64,000 bases of DNA. It comes from Paenibacillus sp. GTDB taxonomy: Bacteria; Bacillota; Bacilli; Paenibacillales; Paenibacillaceae. The stretch is from NCBI GenBank assembly GCA_017512705.1, contig JAFWEX010000150.1, positions 1 through 64,000 on the forward strand, written 5' to 3'. Made by a program: the position numbers and the translations under genes. Below are positions 1-8,729 of this stretch, in pieces (positions within the stretch are counted from its first letter, which is position 1; every line of letters begins with the position of its first letter). The notes under the pieces were generated by a model that saw nothing but the letters and a program-made list of their open reading frames with translations, ran no database searches and had not been told where the DNA came from.

Positions 1-136
1 AAATTATTCCAATATGATGTAGTTCTTCTAATTGGCCTTCCTTATATGGATAAATTATTGTATATGACTTAGCTATTCTAATGCTGCCTTTTAATTCAGT
101 TATTCCAGTCTCTTCATCAAATTCTCTCTTCTTTAT
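1..136 (-). pseudogene. Nudix hydrolase fragment, 5'-truncated
   Basis: The minus-strand reading contains REFDEETGI, which matches the second half of the Nudix box (REUXEEXGU), followed by a beta-rich stretch typical of the fold. An in-frame TAA lies at 137-139. The upstream sequence does not encode the glycine/glutamate half of the box, so the N-terminal half is missing. The 3' side runs off the window. It is probably a decayed Nudix gene left by recombination. A sequencing frameshift just upstream is possible but less likely, because no Nudix-like sequence was seen in the other frames. Confidence 0.5.
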
Positions 137-160
137 TTAACCAACCAAAGGCGGCTCACA

Positions 161-187
161 GCATAGATATCTATGTTATACGACGTC
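161..187 (-). repeat. Spacer motif family 1, copy 1
   Basis: Read on the minus strand, this starts 5 nt after the stop of the gene at 192-728 and carries the core ATAACATAG-ATCTA seen again at 13149-13177, 18342-18371, 20874-20899 and, reversed, 21897-21922. It includes a 14-nt perfect palindrome at 162-175. No T-run follows, so it is not an ordinary terminator. Confidence 0.55.
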
Positions 188-191
188 TTAC

Positions 192-728
192 TCATCTTCT
201 AATATGCTTGACTAATGGTCTATCATCCCATATTTGCACTTCAATATATCTTTCAGGTCCTTTATTTCCTTGCCTATTCCAATCTTGTGGCAAGCCATAT
301 TCTTTTATTAGTTTATAAATCTCTTCTTTCATATATATCTGTCCTCGATATGGCTTGCCATCTTGGAAACGCATCGTAGGAAACAGATCTCCATAGGTGA
401 AACTAATTGTTTTCTCATTGAACTCATCGATATCTATTTCAAGTTCTTTTCCGTCTTTATACCATTCCTTAAGCCATTGGCATTTCCCTAATGTCATGTA
501 GTGAGGATTAGATCTAATAGGTTTTCCGCCTTTACCAATAAATATTTCCCTTGCTCTTTTCTCTAGATCTCTGCGAATAAACAAATATTCATCGGATCGT
601 TTACTTGCAAATAACGATTTATCTTGTTTAAGTTGATCTTGGATTATCATAGCTTCATGAAGCGGCAAATCAGTTAATGTTTGAAATGGCCCTCTGACCG
701 ATTCATAGTAATGATACAAATACTTCAT
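192..728 (-). CDS. Hypothetical protein, 178 aa
   Basis: I do not recognise this family. The ATG at 728 is chosen because an AAAGGAGG ribosome binding site lies about 7 nt upstream. A 23-residue upstream extension would bypass it. The product begins MKYLYHYYES, is hydrophilic and rich in charged and aromatic residues, and shows no signal peptide or membrane segment, so it is probably cytosolic. It is AT-rich, like the small genes at 11-22 kb, and ends just before a copy of the family-1 spacer motif. That context suggests a mobile or cassette-type accessory gene of unknown role. Confidence 0.7.
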   Translation of the reverse strand: MKYLYHYYESVRGPFQTLTDLPLHEAMIIQDQLKQDKSLFASKRSDEYLFIRRDLEKRAREIFIGKGGKPIRSNPHYMTLGKCQWLKEWYKDGKELEIDIDEFNEKTISFTYGDLFPTMRFQDGKPYRGQIYMKEEIYKLIKEYGLPQDWNRQGNKGPERYIEVQIWDDRPLVKHIRR

Positions 729-800
729 TGAATCAGCCTCCTTTGATATGATCCTCAAGATGTTTTGTACAGTTATGCAATGCACATGTCCATTCATTAT

Positions 801-913
801 CTATTTTCTTTCTACACCTCTTTTTTGAACCATCTCGATTGGCTCAAGTCCAAGATCTAATTCTATCCAACCTGTTCCCCACTTCTTCGGATTGATACAG
901 GAGCCGCCCCACG
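801..913 (-). pseudogene. C-terminal gene remnant, unknown family
   Basis: Directly after the stop of the phosphotransferase gene, one minus frame encodes about 37 residues with a coding-like composition (WGGSCINPKKWGTGWIELDL, then a charged tail) ending at a TAG at 801-803. There is no start codon or ribosome binding site and the N-terminal part is absent. It reads as the 3' end of a lost gene that was joined to the end of the neighbour. The family was not recognised. Confidence 0.4.
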
Positions 914-1711
914 CTATTTAGTTAACAATATTTGCAAGCTTGTCAGCATTTCAATTTGATCTAAACCGTTCATTTCACCAATTCGATATGCGAACGTTGG
1001 AGCCATCCATTCTTTAATCTCTTCATCTTTCTTGCCAGATAATATTAAATATTCTCTTAGATACTCTTGGTGGAATAACTCTCGATACTCTCTTCGTATC
1101 AATATTTCAGGAGCATTAGGTGGTAATGCATGAGACTGAAGCATCATCGAACTTCTTGCAACATCTGCTGCCTCATGGCCAACCAATGCATTCAACCAGT
1201 CAATAATGATCGGTCCTTTAGAGGATAGAATTATGTTTCCTGGGTGGAAATCATAATGGCAAATGGTATTATTCTCAGGCAGTTGGTCTAAAATGTCCTT
1301 TATCCTTTGTTTCTCATCTTCGTTAATTAGTTCATGAGAAGATATTCTATACAATAATTCATTTTTTAAATTCGGTTGAATTCCGATTTTCACTTGATGC
1401 ATTTCATATTGAAGTTGAGCCATTTGTTTCGCGTAATGAGTAATACTAGATACCGTTGGAGTAATTTGCAGTAGCATAGTCTGTCCGTCAATTCTTTCAT
1501 ATATGAGGCAGAGTTTTCCCTCATACTCCAATGTACCCGAATAACTAGGGGCTCTTAGATTTAAATTATTAATGATCTCTGCATTCTTGGCTTCCTTGTT
1601 TGCTTCAAAGAATGAACTTTCATGATCATGAAAAATCTTAATAACTTCTGTATTTCCCCAAAGATAAACATTTGCCGTATTACCCATACCAATTAATTCA
1701 CCATGTCTCAT
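914..1711 (-). CDS. Aminoglycoside phosphotransferase-like kinase
   Basis: The 265-aa product has the APH/choline-kinase fold. A glycine-rich start (MGNTANVYLWG) is followed by the catalytic Brenner motif HYDFHPGN near residue 152 and the metal-binding IIDW segment about 20 residues later. Family members phosphorylate small hydroxylated substrates such as aminoglycosides, macrolides or metabolites; the substrate here cannot be told. It is cytosolic, AT-rich, and sits alone between gene remnants and the terminator of the transporter operon, as expected for a laterally acquired gene. A resistance role is possible but unproven. Confidence 0.8.
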   Translation of the reverse strand: MRHGELIGMGNTANVYLWGNTEVIKIFHDHESSFFEANKEAKNAEIINNLNLRAPSYSGTLEYEGKLCLIYERIDGQTMLLQITPTVSSITHYAKQMAQLQYEMHQVKIGIQPNLKNELLYRISSHELINEDEKQRIKDILDQLPENNTICHYDFHPGNIILSSKGPIIIDWLNALVGHEAADVARSSMMLQSHALPPNAPEILIRREYRELFHQEYLREYLILSGKKDEEIKEWMAPTFAYRIGEMNGLDQIEMLTSLQILLTK

Positions 1712-1826
1712 GATTTAATCCCTTCTACAAGCTAACTTCAATCAACCTTCTACCATTCATATCAAGCTCTGCCAATTTCCCTCGCTGTATTTATCCCCAA
1801 TATACACTATATGTAAAAATGAGGAA

Positions 1827-1865
1827 ACAACAAAGAGCCTAGTGCACTACGGCAACCAGGCTCTC
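1827..1865 (-). terminator. Rho-independent terminator of the ABC operon
   Basis: Minus-strand arms AGAGCCTGG and CTAGGCTCT (one mismatched pair) are followed by a short T-rich tail. It lies about 100 nt after the stop of the binding-protein gene at 1968. Confidence 0.7.
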
Positions 1866-1967
1866 GATCAAACCTTCTCATCTAGGCTTATCATTCCATA
1901 ATCTCTGATTCTACTATTTATCTTTCGTTTCGTTCCAATCATCCACTTGAACCCAATGCATAATCCC

Positions 1968-2996
1968 TCATTCCCTCCCCTTACCCAGTTTCAGCACCTC
2001 GGTCGTCCATCTATTAATCAACCGTTCACGGTTTAAGCCGGTCCAGTCGAGGTCGTAGGGAATGACGTTCAGCTTCTCCAGCGGGATCGCTTCTTCAGGC
2101 GCGATAGCGTCGCGGTTGGTGAGCTGCTGGTAGTTTCCGACCTGCTTACCTAGCTCTTGGGCTTGCTTGGTCAGCGCCCAGTCGACGAATTGGCGGGCTT
2201 CCTCTTGATGTGGGCCGCCCTTGATGATGCCAACGGCACCAATCTCGTAGCCCGTGCCTTCGGTCGGGAAGCCGATAATAAGGTTTTGAAAGCCCTCTTT
2301 GTAGAACTTCAGCGCATCATGGGAAAACATGACGGCGGTGCCGACTTCACCCATGCCAACGGTCCTTCCGGGGACACTGCCAGAGGTGGTATAGATGACA
2401 TTCTGCTGATGCAACTGACGCAAATAGTCAAACGCTTTGTCTTCGCCGAACAGCTGCACAAGTGTCGCAAGTGTGGTGTAGGCTGTTCCCGAGGAACGCG
2501 GATCCGCCATCGAGATCATCCCCCGGTATTCCGGCTTCAGCAGATCGTACCACGATTGCGGTGCCTGCAAACCAACCTCCTGCAACCACGTTTTGTTGGA
2601 GACGAAAGCAATCGCGCCGACATAAATACCGGTCCAATACCCTTCCTGATCGCGGTAATTCTCCGGGATGGCCTCTACATTCTGGGACACATACGGCTCC
2701 AGCAGACCTTCGGCCTTGGCCTGGATGAACGTATCTGCCGGCCCACCAAACCAAATGCTGGCTTTAGGTGAATTCCGCTCTGCCCTAATTCTAGACAAAA
2801 TCTCTCCGCTGGACATCCTGACGTAATTCACCTTAATGCCGGTTTGCTTCTGAAAGGTCTCAATCGCCTTGATGGCATGGTCCTCATACAATCCGGCATA
2901 CACCGTCAGTGTACCGGAACTCTCCTTGCCGCAGGCGGATAGAAGGAATGACATCAGCAGAGAGAGTAGCAACGCGGATATCGCTATTTTTTTCAT
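1968..2996 (-). CDS. ABC transporter substrate-binding lipoprotein (second copy)
   Basis: The 342-aa product is a periplasmic-binding-protein-type lipoprotein: N-terminal MKKIA, hydrophobic stretch, lipobox LLSAC. It resembles Fbp/Fut ferric-iron and 2-aminoethylphosphonate binding proteins, with LTVYAGLYEDHA after the signal and a paired-tyrosine region (SGTAYTT, YTTSGSVPG). The start at 2996 follows an AAGGGAGA site; an 8-codon upstream extension was rejected. It is the last gene of the operon and a clear paralogue of the first (5835-6911), sharing the order SGEIL, WFGGPADTF/WYGGPADTF and WTGIYVGA/WTGVYVGA. Two binding proteins for one permease suggests a widened or graded substrate range. 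The ligand is uncertain. Confidence 0.85.
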   Translation of the reverse strand: MKKIAISALLLSLLMSFLLSACGKESSGTLTVYAGLYEDHAIKAIETFQKQTGIKVNYVRMSSGEILSRIRAERNSPKASIWFGGPADTFIQAKAEGLLEPYVSQNVEAIPENYRDQEGYWTGIYVGAIAFVSNKTWLQEVGLQAPQSWYDLLKPEYRGMISMADPRSSGTAYTTLATLVQLFGEDKAFDYLRQLHQQNVIYTTSGSVPGRTVGMGEVGTAVMFSHDALKFYKEGFQNLIIGFPTEGTGYEIGAVGIIKGGPHQEEARQFVDWALTKQAQELGKQVGNYQQLTNRDAIAPEEAIPLEKLNVIPYDLDWTGLNRERLINRWTTEVLKLGKGRE

Positions 2997-3046
2997 GCAA
3001 TCTCCCTTCTTCCTTAACATGATGTCATTCTTCTATGATGCAGAAG

Positions 3047-4108
3047 TTAAATTACATGAAGAGCATCCTCCGCGAACTCCAGCGACACAGCACTACCGAC
3101 CGGATAGACCTTCTCCTGGATCGGGTTGTGCTCGGTAATCTGGAACAGCTGACCTTCGAATAATACTTCGTATTCTTGAGCTTGACCCATGAACACGCTT
3201 TTTTGCACAATGCCCTGGAGCCTCCCGCCTTTAGCCAAAGTGACAGCTTCCGGGCGGATTATTACGGTCACACGGTCTCCCGTTTCGTAACCGTCGCGGC
3301 GAATCCGCAGTACCCCCAAGGCTGTCTCTACGAGCAGTCGGCTGTCTTCCGTCCCTTTGACTTTGCCTTCCAGGAAGTTCGCGGTTCCAATAAAATCAGC
3401 CACGAACTTCGTCTCTGGACGCTGGTAAATTTCCATTGGCGTGCCGACCTGCTCAATCTTTCCTTTATTCATGACGATAACCTTGTCACTCATACTCATC
3501 GCTTCGCTCTGGTCATGCGTGACGTACACGGCGGTGATACCGATCTGCTGCTGAATGCGGCGGATTTCATCCCGCATCACGAGGCGCAGCTTCGCGTCGA
3601 GGTTGGACAGCGGCTCATCGAACAGCAGTACGCCCGGTTCCATGACGAGCGCCCGAGCCAGCGCGACCCGCTGCTGCTGACCGCCCGACAGCTGATTCGG
3701 CATCCGATCCCGATAATCTTGTAGATTCATTATATCCAAGACGGATTCAATTTTCGAGATCATTTCTGATTTGGCCATTTTCTTAATTTTGAGACCATAT
3801 GCAATGTTATCGAATACGCTCAGATGCGGAAACAACGCATAGGATTGGAATACCATCGTGCAGTCTCGGCGGTTCGGCGGAATCTGATCCACCGCTTCGT
3901 CTCCGAAGTAAATGTGCCCCTCAGTGATGTCCTCGAATCCAGCGATCATGCGGAGCGTCGTCGTTTTGCCGCAGCCGGATGGACCGAGAAGGGTGACGAA
4001 CTCACCTTGTCCGATCTCCAGGTTCACCCCAGTGACCGCGTAAGACTTCTCGCCTTTATCGTTCGTGAAGGCTTTCGATATATTTTTTAGTGTAACGGAT
4101 TTAGCCAT
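3047..4108 (-). CDS. ABC transporter ATP-binding protein, FbpC/PotA type
   Basis: The 353-aa ATPase energises the importer from the cytosolic face. Walker A (GPSGCGKTT), Q-loop, the ABC signature LSGGQQQR, Walker B (VLLFDEP) and the switch histidine (TVHD-like VTHD) are all present. A C-terminal TOBE-type beta domain covers about residues 260-350, as in iron, spermidine and sugar importers. The ATG at 4108 is preferred because AAGGAGG lies 9 nt upstream; a second ATG at 4114 is too close to it. The gene follows the permease gene after about 34 nt and precedes the second binding protein. Confidence 0.9.
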   Translation of the reverse strand: MAKSVTLKNISKAFTNDKGEKSYAVTGVNLEIGQGEFVTLLGPSGCGKTTTLRMIAGFEDITEGHIYFGDEAVDQIPPNRRDCTMVFQSYALFPHLSVFDNIAYGLKIKKMAKSEMISKIESVLDIMNLQDYRDRMPNQLSGGQQQRVALARALVMEPGVLLFDEPLSNLDAKLRLVMRDEIRRIQQQIGITAVYVTHDQSEAMSMSDKVIVMNKGKIEQVGTPMEIYQRPETKFVADFIGTANFLEGKVKGTEDSRLLVETALGVLRIRRDGYETGDRVTVIIRPEAVTLAKGGRLQGIVQKSVFMGQAQEYEVLFEGQLFQITEHNPIQEKVYPVGSAVSLEFAEDALHVI

Positions 4109-4142
4109 TTTCATATACCTCCTTAGGGATGGACGCAGCCAC

Positions 4143-5798
4143 TCAAGCGGACCGCTCTTTGCCACCCATCCATCTCACGAGCAAGTTTAACAGAATGAGC
4201 GCCACGATCATGATCAAGATCAATATTGTACAGTAGGCGCTTGCGACTCCGATTCGGCCGGCTTCCACTTGTGCCAGAATCGATGCAGTGATCAAATTGT
4301 ATTTGGCCGAGATGAGGAAAATGACGGCGCTCATCGCGGTCATGCTTTTCACGAAGCTGTTCACGAGACCGCTGAAAAAAGCGGACTTGATGAGCGGCAG
4401 CACCACACTCGTGAACACTTTTCTTCCACTGGCGCCGAGATTCGTCGCGGCTTCCTCGATACTCGGATCAATCTGCTGCAAGGCGGCTACCCCGGAGCGA
4501 ATGCCCACCGGCATGGAGCGTACAACGAACGCAGCAACAATAATGATGCCGGTTCCAGTCAGCGCTAACGGCGCTTTGTTGAACGCGAGAATGTATCCAA
4601 TCCCGATGACCGTACCCGGTACGGCGATGGAGAGCATGCTGATGATTTCCAGAGCTTTTTTACCGAAGAAACGTTTGCGAACGATCAGGAATGCGATGAT
4701 CATGCCGAGAAATCCCGCGATTGGCGTTGCGACGACGGCCAGCATGAGCGTATCTTTCACCGCTTTTTCACCTATAGAAAATACATATTTGTAATGATCC
4801 AGCGTCAGACTGTTGTTAATGCCCCACAGTTTGATGAACGAACCGATCGGAACAAGAGCATAGAAAGCAATAACGGCAAACGACATGATCATACAAAATG
4901 TGAATAGTCCATGTTTTATCGCCCCGGACTCGATCATTCTTCGTTGTCCGGTAGGCTTGCCTGTGACGGTAACGTAGCTTTTTTTACCAACCCAGAAATT
5001 TTGCAGGATATAGACGATGATCGTAACTGTCAGCAGTACCATTGCTAGGGCGGCCCCAGCCTGCAAGTTGTAGCTTCCGACGGCCTGCAAGTAAATCTCT
5101 TTGGCCACAGTGGAGTAGTTCCCACCGATCGTCATCGGGTTCCCGAAGTCGGCAAGAGACTGAACGAATACCAGCAGGAACGCGTTGGCGATGCCCGGAA
5201 CGGACAGCGGTAGCGTAACACTGAGGAACGTTTTCAGCCGGCTGGCGCCCAAGTTCTGACTGGCCTCTTCCAACGAAGGGCTAATGGAACGCAATAGCCC
5301 AGACAACGTCAGGAAGGCAATCGGGAAAAAAGAAAGCGTCTGTACTAGAACCAGGCCATGCAGCCCGTAAATATTCGCATTTTCGAGTCCGAGCAGATTT
5401 TTGGTGATCAGCCCCTGCTTCCCGAGAAGCAACATAGCGGACAAGGCAATGACAAACGGTGGTGAAATGACTGGCAGAATTGCAATGCCGTTAAATAGCT
5501 TTTTGAACGGTACCTTCACATAAGCGAACGTGTAGGCAAAAACATAAGCAATCGCCGTGGATAACGTCGCCGTCAGGACAGCCAGCACGAGAGAGTTAAC
5601 CAAGGCATGGAATAACCCACCCCCGGACAGCACACGCTGATACCCTTGTAAGCCAACTTCGCCGGTAGACCCGACGAAGCTGGATTTCATGATTTGAAAC
5701 AATGGATAGACGATAAATACGAGTAAGCAGAGCATGACCAACACGATGAGAATCGGCAGGAGCGGCTCGCGCTTGAATCTCTTAAACATGGCGCTCAT
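4143..5798 (-). CDS. Fused ABC permease, FbpB-like
   Basis: The 551-aa membrane protein contains two tandem binding-protein-dependent transport domains, roughly residues 55-270 and 340-545, with about twelve hydrophobic segments. Each half carries an EAA loop (EEASQNLGASRLKTF and EEAATNLGASGRKVF) that docks on the ATPase. Such fused permeases are typical of ferric-iron (SfuB/FbpB) and related anion importers. The ATG at 5798 has a GGAG site 9 nt upstream. The gene lies in the operon between the first binding protein and the ATPase. Confidence 0.9.
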   Translation of the reverse strand: MSAMFKRFKREPLLPILIVLVMLCLLVFIVYPLFQIMKSSFVGSTGEVGLQGYQRVLSGGGLFHALVNSLVLAVLTATLSTAIAYVFAYTFAYVKVPFKKLFNGIAILPVISPPFVIALSAMLLLGKQGLITKNLLGLENANIYGLHGLVLVQTLSFFPIAFLTLSGLLRSISPSLEEASQNLGASRLKTFLSVTLPLSVPGIANAFLLVFVQSLADFGNPMTIGGNYSTVAKEIYLQAVGSYNLQAGAALAMVLLTVTIIVYILQNFWVGKKSYVTVTGKPTGQRRMIESGAIKHGLFTFCMIMSFAVIAFYALVPIGSFIKLWGINNSLTLDHYKYVFSIGEKAVKDTLMLAVVATPIAGFLGMIIAFLIVRKRFFGKKALEIISMLSIAVPGTVIGIGYILAFNKAPLALTGTGIIIVAAFVVRSMPVGIRSGVAALQQIDPSIEEAATNLGASGRKVFTSVVLPLIKSAFFSGLVNSFVKSMTAMSAVIFLISAKYNLITASILAQVEAGRIGVASAYCTILILIMIVALILLNLLVRWMGGKERSA

Positions 5799-5834
5799 TC
5801 AAGCTCTCTCCTCTCTTAAGTTCAAACTAGATTG

Positions 5835-6911
5835 TTATTTCTTGACCTCAGCACTCCATTTGTCGATCAGACGCTGACGCTCTTTACCGGCTTCAACGAC
5901 GTCGTAATCGATTGTATTAATTTCGGACAGATTCACCGCTTGCTCCGGCCCCACCGCATCCGGGTTCGTGAGGTTTTGGAAGCTGCCTACGGTTTTACCC
6001 AACTCTTGGCCGGCCGGGGACAGTGCCCAGTCTACGAACTTTTGCGCCAGCTCTTCGTTCTTCGTGTTCTTGATAATACCGATCGAGCCAGTCTCATACC
6101 CCGTTCCGTCTTCAGGAATCGTCATTTCAAGGCTGTCAAAGCCTTCTTCTTGATACTTGATAATGTCATGCGCGAACAGGATGCCTACGCCAGCTTCGCC
6201 CATACCGACCATCCGACCCGGGGCTGCGCCGCTTGTTGTATATTGTTGTACTTGCGGATGCAGCTTGTTGAGGTATTCAAAGCCCTTCTCTTCGCTGCCC
6301 ATCACTTTCAGTACGGTGTACATTGCGGTGTAAGCTGTACCGGAGGAAGCCGGGTCTGCCATAACGACTTCGCCTTTAAACGCCGGGTTGAGCAGATCTT
6401 CCCATTTCTTCGGTGCTTCTAGCCCTTTTTTCGCCAAAAATTCTTTATTGGAAGCAAAGCCGACCGCGCCGACATAGACCCCCGTCCAATTGCCGTCTGG
6501 ATCTTTATACTTCGCATCGATCTTCTCAGCGACTGGCGATTTATACGGCTGGAGCAGCCCTTCCGAAGTCGCTTGCACGAAGGTGTCAGCCGGTCCGCCG
6601 TACCAGACGTCCGCCTGTGGGTTGTCCTTCTCCGCGCGAACCTTGGCAAGGATCTCGCCCGCCGACATCCGAATCATATTGGCTTCAATGCCTGTATCCT
6701 CCGTGAACTTCTTGATCGCGGCAACCGCATGATCTTCCTGGAATCCAATGTAGACGGTTAGCTTGCTTTGTGACTTCGCCGGTGCAGCGTCCCCGCTTCC
6801 TGCGTTATTTCCAGGTGCAGCGGTGTTTCCGCCCGACGACCCGCAGCCCGTAAACAGCAGTGCGGCCATCGTCAGTGCGGAGATCGAGCTGATCCATTTT
6901 TTCTTTCCCAT
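5835..6911 (-). CDS. ABC transporter substrate-binding lipoprotein (first copy)
   Basis: The 358-aa lipoprotein has a classic signal and lipobox (ALLFTGC), a glycine/alanine/serine linker, then the Fbp/Fut-like domain. A preceding AAAGGGGGA site supports the ATG at 6911. It is the promoter-proximal gene of the four-gene operon. A TATAAT-like -10 lies about 35 nt upstream without a convincing -35. Iron is the first guess for the ligand from family resemblance; 2-aminoethylphosphonate or another anion cannot be excluded. Confidence 0.87.
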   Translation of the reverse strand: MGKKKWISSISALTMAALLFTGCGSSGGNTAAPGNNAGSGDAAPAKSQSKLTVYIGFQEDHAVAAIKKFTEDTGIEANMIRMSAGEILAKVRAEKDNPQADVWYGGPADTFVQATSEGLLQPYKSPVAEKIDAKYKDPDGNWTGVYVGAVGFASNKEFLAKKGLEAPKKWEDLLNPAFKGEVVMADPASSGTAYTAMYTVLKVMGSEEKGFEYLNKLHPQVQQYTTSGAAPGRMVGMGEAGVGILFAHDIIKYQEEGFDSLEMTIPEDGTGYETGSIGIIKNTKNEELAQKFVDWALSPAGQELGKTVGSFQNLTNPDAVGPEQAVNLSEINTIDYDVVEAGKERQRLIDKWSAEVKK

Positions 6912-7015
6912 CTGTAAAATCCCCCTTTAATGTTTATGGCTTTATTATATTGGTTGCGCTTACAATACTGTGAGTCCAACTCTCTGCCACTTCTCGCGGC
7001 AAAAAAACAGACACA

Positions 7016-7058
7016 CGAAAAAGCCCGACACCCCTCTGGTGAGGATGAGATCAGGCTC
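7016..7058 (-). terminator. Terminator of the PTS operon
   Basis: On the minus strand an AGCCTGA arm and a TCGGGCT arm with a long loop are followed by TTTTTC. It lies about 60 nt after the EIIC stop codon and before the transporter operon. Confidence 0.6.
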
Positions 7059-7114
7059 TCGTACTGCTGTTGTTTTAAAGGCATGAGCTATAATTTACTA
7101 GGCTATTATCGCCC

Positions 7115-8380
7115 TTATTCGAACCAGATAAACAGCTGATGCACGAGCACACCGATGACCGAGAAATCACTGTCGGCAAAAGTCGCGCGCAAATACCCCA
7201 GATTCGTGAGCAGCGGAATGAGGAAAGACGGCAGAATCGTAATAACGAATCCATGGATCAGGGACGATACGATCAGCCCCTTGCGGCCACCGATTTGATA
7301 AGCGATGACACCCGCCGCTCCGCCGGCGAAGAAATGCGGGATGACACCGGGAATAATGACGGTGTACTGCACCTGCAGAAGTACGATCATCGCCGCCAGT
7401 CCTCCTGTAAAGCTGAGCAAAAAACCGATCATCGTTGCAAACGGCGAAAATTTGAACAGCACCGGGCAATCCAGCGCAGGAATTGCACCCGGCACGACCC
7501 GGTCAGCAATCCCTTTGAAGGCAGGAACAATTTCGGACAGCAGCATCCGAACTCCGGCCAGAATGACATAACAACCCCCGGCGAACCAGGTCGCCTGGAT
7601 CAAGGACACGACGAGAATATGCCGTCCCGAGAACATCTCCCGGGTTCCTTCAGGCGAGATGAACAGCCCGGAGAAGAGGAACAGTACGAAAGTAAATACC
7701 GTAATGACGACCATATGATCCTGAAAAAAAGAGCGCAACTTCTGTAGCCCCTTCGACTCCGGCGGCTCCGGCCCTTTTTTGAACCAGGAAGCAATGAATC
7801 CACTCAGCACATAACCTACACTGTTGAAGTGCCCCACCGCAAAGTCGTTGTTCCCCGTCACCCGCCGAACATACGGCTGAGAAATCATCGGCGCAAAGGA
7901 CATGCAGAGGGCCAGAACGATCCCACCGGCAGCCATGACTTTCCACAGTGGCATCGACATCGACACGAGCACTCCCGCGAGGAGCGAAGCCATGAACAAC
8001 ATATGGTGTCCGGTGAGAAAAATATATTTGATCCTCGTAAACCGGGCGATCATCAGATGCACAATCATCCCGGCTAGCATAATGAGCGCGATCTCCTCGC
8101 CGTAATTAATCTGGGCGAGCGCCGTTATCGTCTCGTTGTGCGGAATGATCCCGATAATTCGGAATCCCTTCTGAATGACGGCCGATAAATTAGAGAGGGA
8201 TGAGCCGGCTGCGTTCGCACCGATTTGAAGTAGCGTGTAGCCGAGCATCGTCTTGATTGTGCCATGGATCAGTCGCTGGAAAGGCTGTTTCTGCAACAGC
8301 AATCCGAGAAACGCGATAATTCCGAGCAGCAGGGCAGGTTCCCCGAGCAGCCCTTTGCTGACTAATTGCGTTGTGTTCAT
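7115..8380 (-). CDS. ulaA: PTS EIIC component, ascorbate type (UlaA/SgaT-like)
   Basis: The 421-aa polytopic protein has about ten to eleven hydrophobic segments and resembles the UlaA/SgaT family, the membrane channel subunit of the L-ascorbate phosphotransferase system. Marks of the family include the N-terminal GLLGEPALLLGIIAFLGLL region, the NNDFAVGHFNS segment near residue 180, and a glycine-rich C-terminal half. The ATG at 8380 has a GGGGG stretch about 7 nt upstream; a TTG two codons earlier is less likely. It is the last gene of a regulator-EIIB-EIIC operon. The sugar may be ascorbate or a related compound. Confidence 0.85.
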   Translation of the reverse strand: MNTTQLVSKGLLGEPALLLGIIAFLGLLLQKQPFQRLIHGTIKTMLGYTLLQIGANAAGSSLSNLSAVIQKGFRIIGIIPHNETITALAQINYGEEIALIMLAGMIVHLMIARFTRIKYIFLTGHHMLFMASLLAGVLVSMSMPLWKVMAAGGIVLALCMSFAPMISQPYVRRVTGNNDFAVGHFNSVGYVLSGFIASWFKKGPEPPESKGLQKLRSFFQDHMVVITVFTFVLFLFSGLFISPEGTREMFSGRHILVVSLIQATWFAGGCYVILAGVRMLLSEIVPAFKGIADRVVPGAIPALDCPVLFKFSPFATMIGFLLSFTGGLAAMIVLLQVQYTVIIPGVIPHFFAGGAAGVIAYQIGGRKGLIVSSLIHGFVITILPSFLIPLLTNLGYLRATFADSDFSVIGVLVHQLFIWFE

Positions 8381-8435
8381 GGGCAACCCCCGCTTTTATC
8401 TGTAGTGTTAGCATGGTGAGCGGTTCTTTACGAAC

Positions 8436-8729
8436 CTACCCTGCAAGCCATTGTCTGACCGTCTCGCTTTCCAACAACTTGGTTTTCAAATGATGTCGAT
8501 CCGTAATATCGTCCACGCCGATCTTCTCAACATCTTTGGCGAGCTGCAGCGATTCTATAATATAGCTCGAGCCGATAATCAGATCGGCATCAAACGTATC
8601 GATCGATGAAATGTCCGTATGCTCGACCCAGGCTTTCAGTCCCCACTCCTTCAGGAGCGCCTCCACATTCAGTCGGATCATCAGGCTGGTGCCGAGCCCG
8701 CTGTTGCAAGCTACGATGATTTTTTTCAT
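8436..8729 (-). CDS. ulaB: PTS EIIB component, ascorbate/galactitol type
   Basis: The 97-aa cytosolic protein carries the phosphorylatable cysteine in the loop VACNSGLGTS near residue 9, characteristic of the lactose/ascorbate-like EIIB fold. It relays phosphate from an EIIA to the sugar bound by EIIC. The ATG at 8729 is preceded by GAAGGAGGG and overlaps the regulator's stop as ATGA, indicating translational coupling. No stand-alone EIIA gene is visible, so the EIIA domain at the C-terminus of the regulator may serve both functions. Confidence 0.87.
   Translation of the reverse strand: MKKIIVACNSGLGTSLMIRLNVEALLKEWGLKAWVEHTDISSIDTFDADLIIGSSYIIESLQLAKDVEKIGVDDITDRHHLKTKLLESETVRQWLAG

Noticed and set aside
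2157-2771. Antisense frames inside the binding-protein gene and similar shadow frames in other genes
   Set aside because: They overlap well-supported genes and carry no recognisable domains or start signals.
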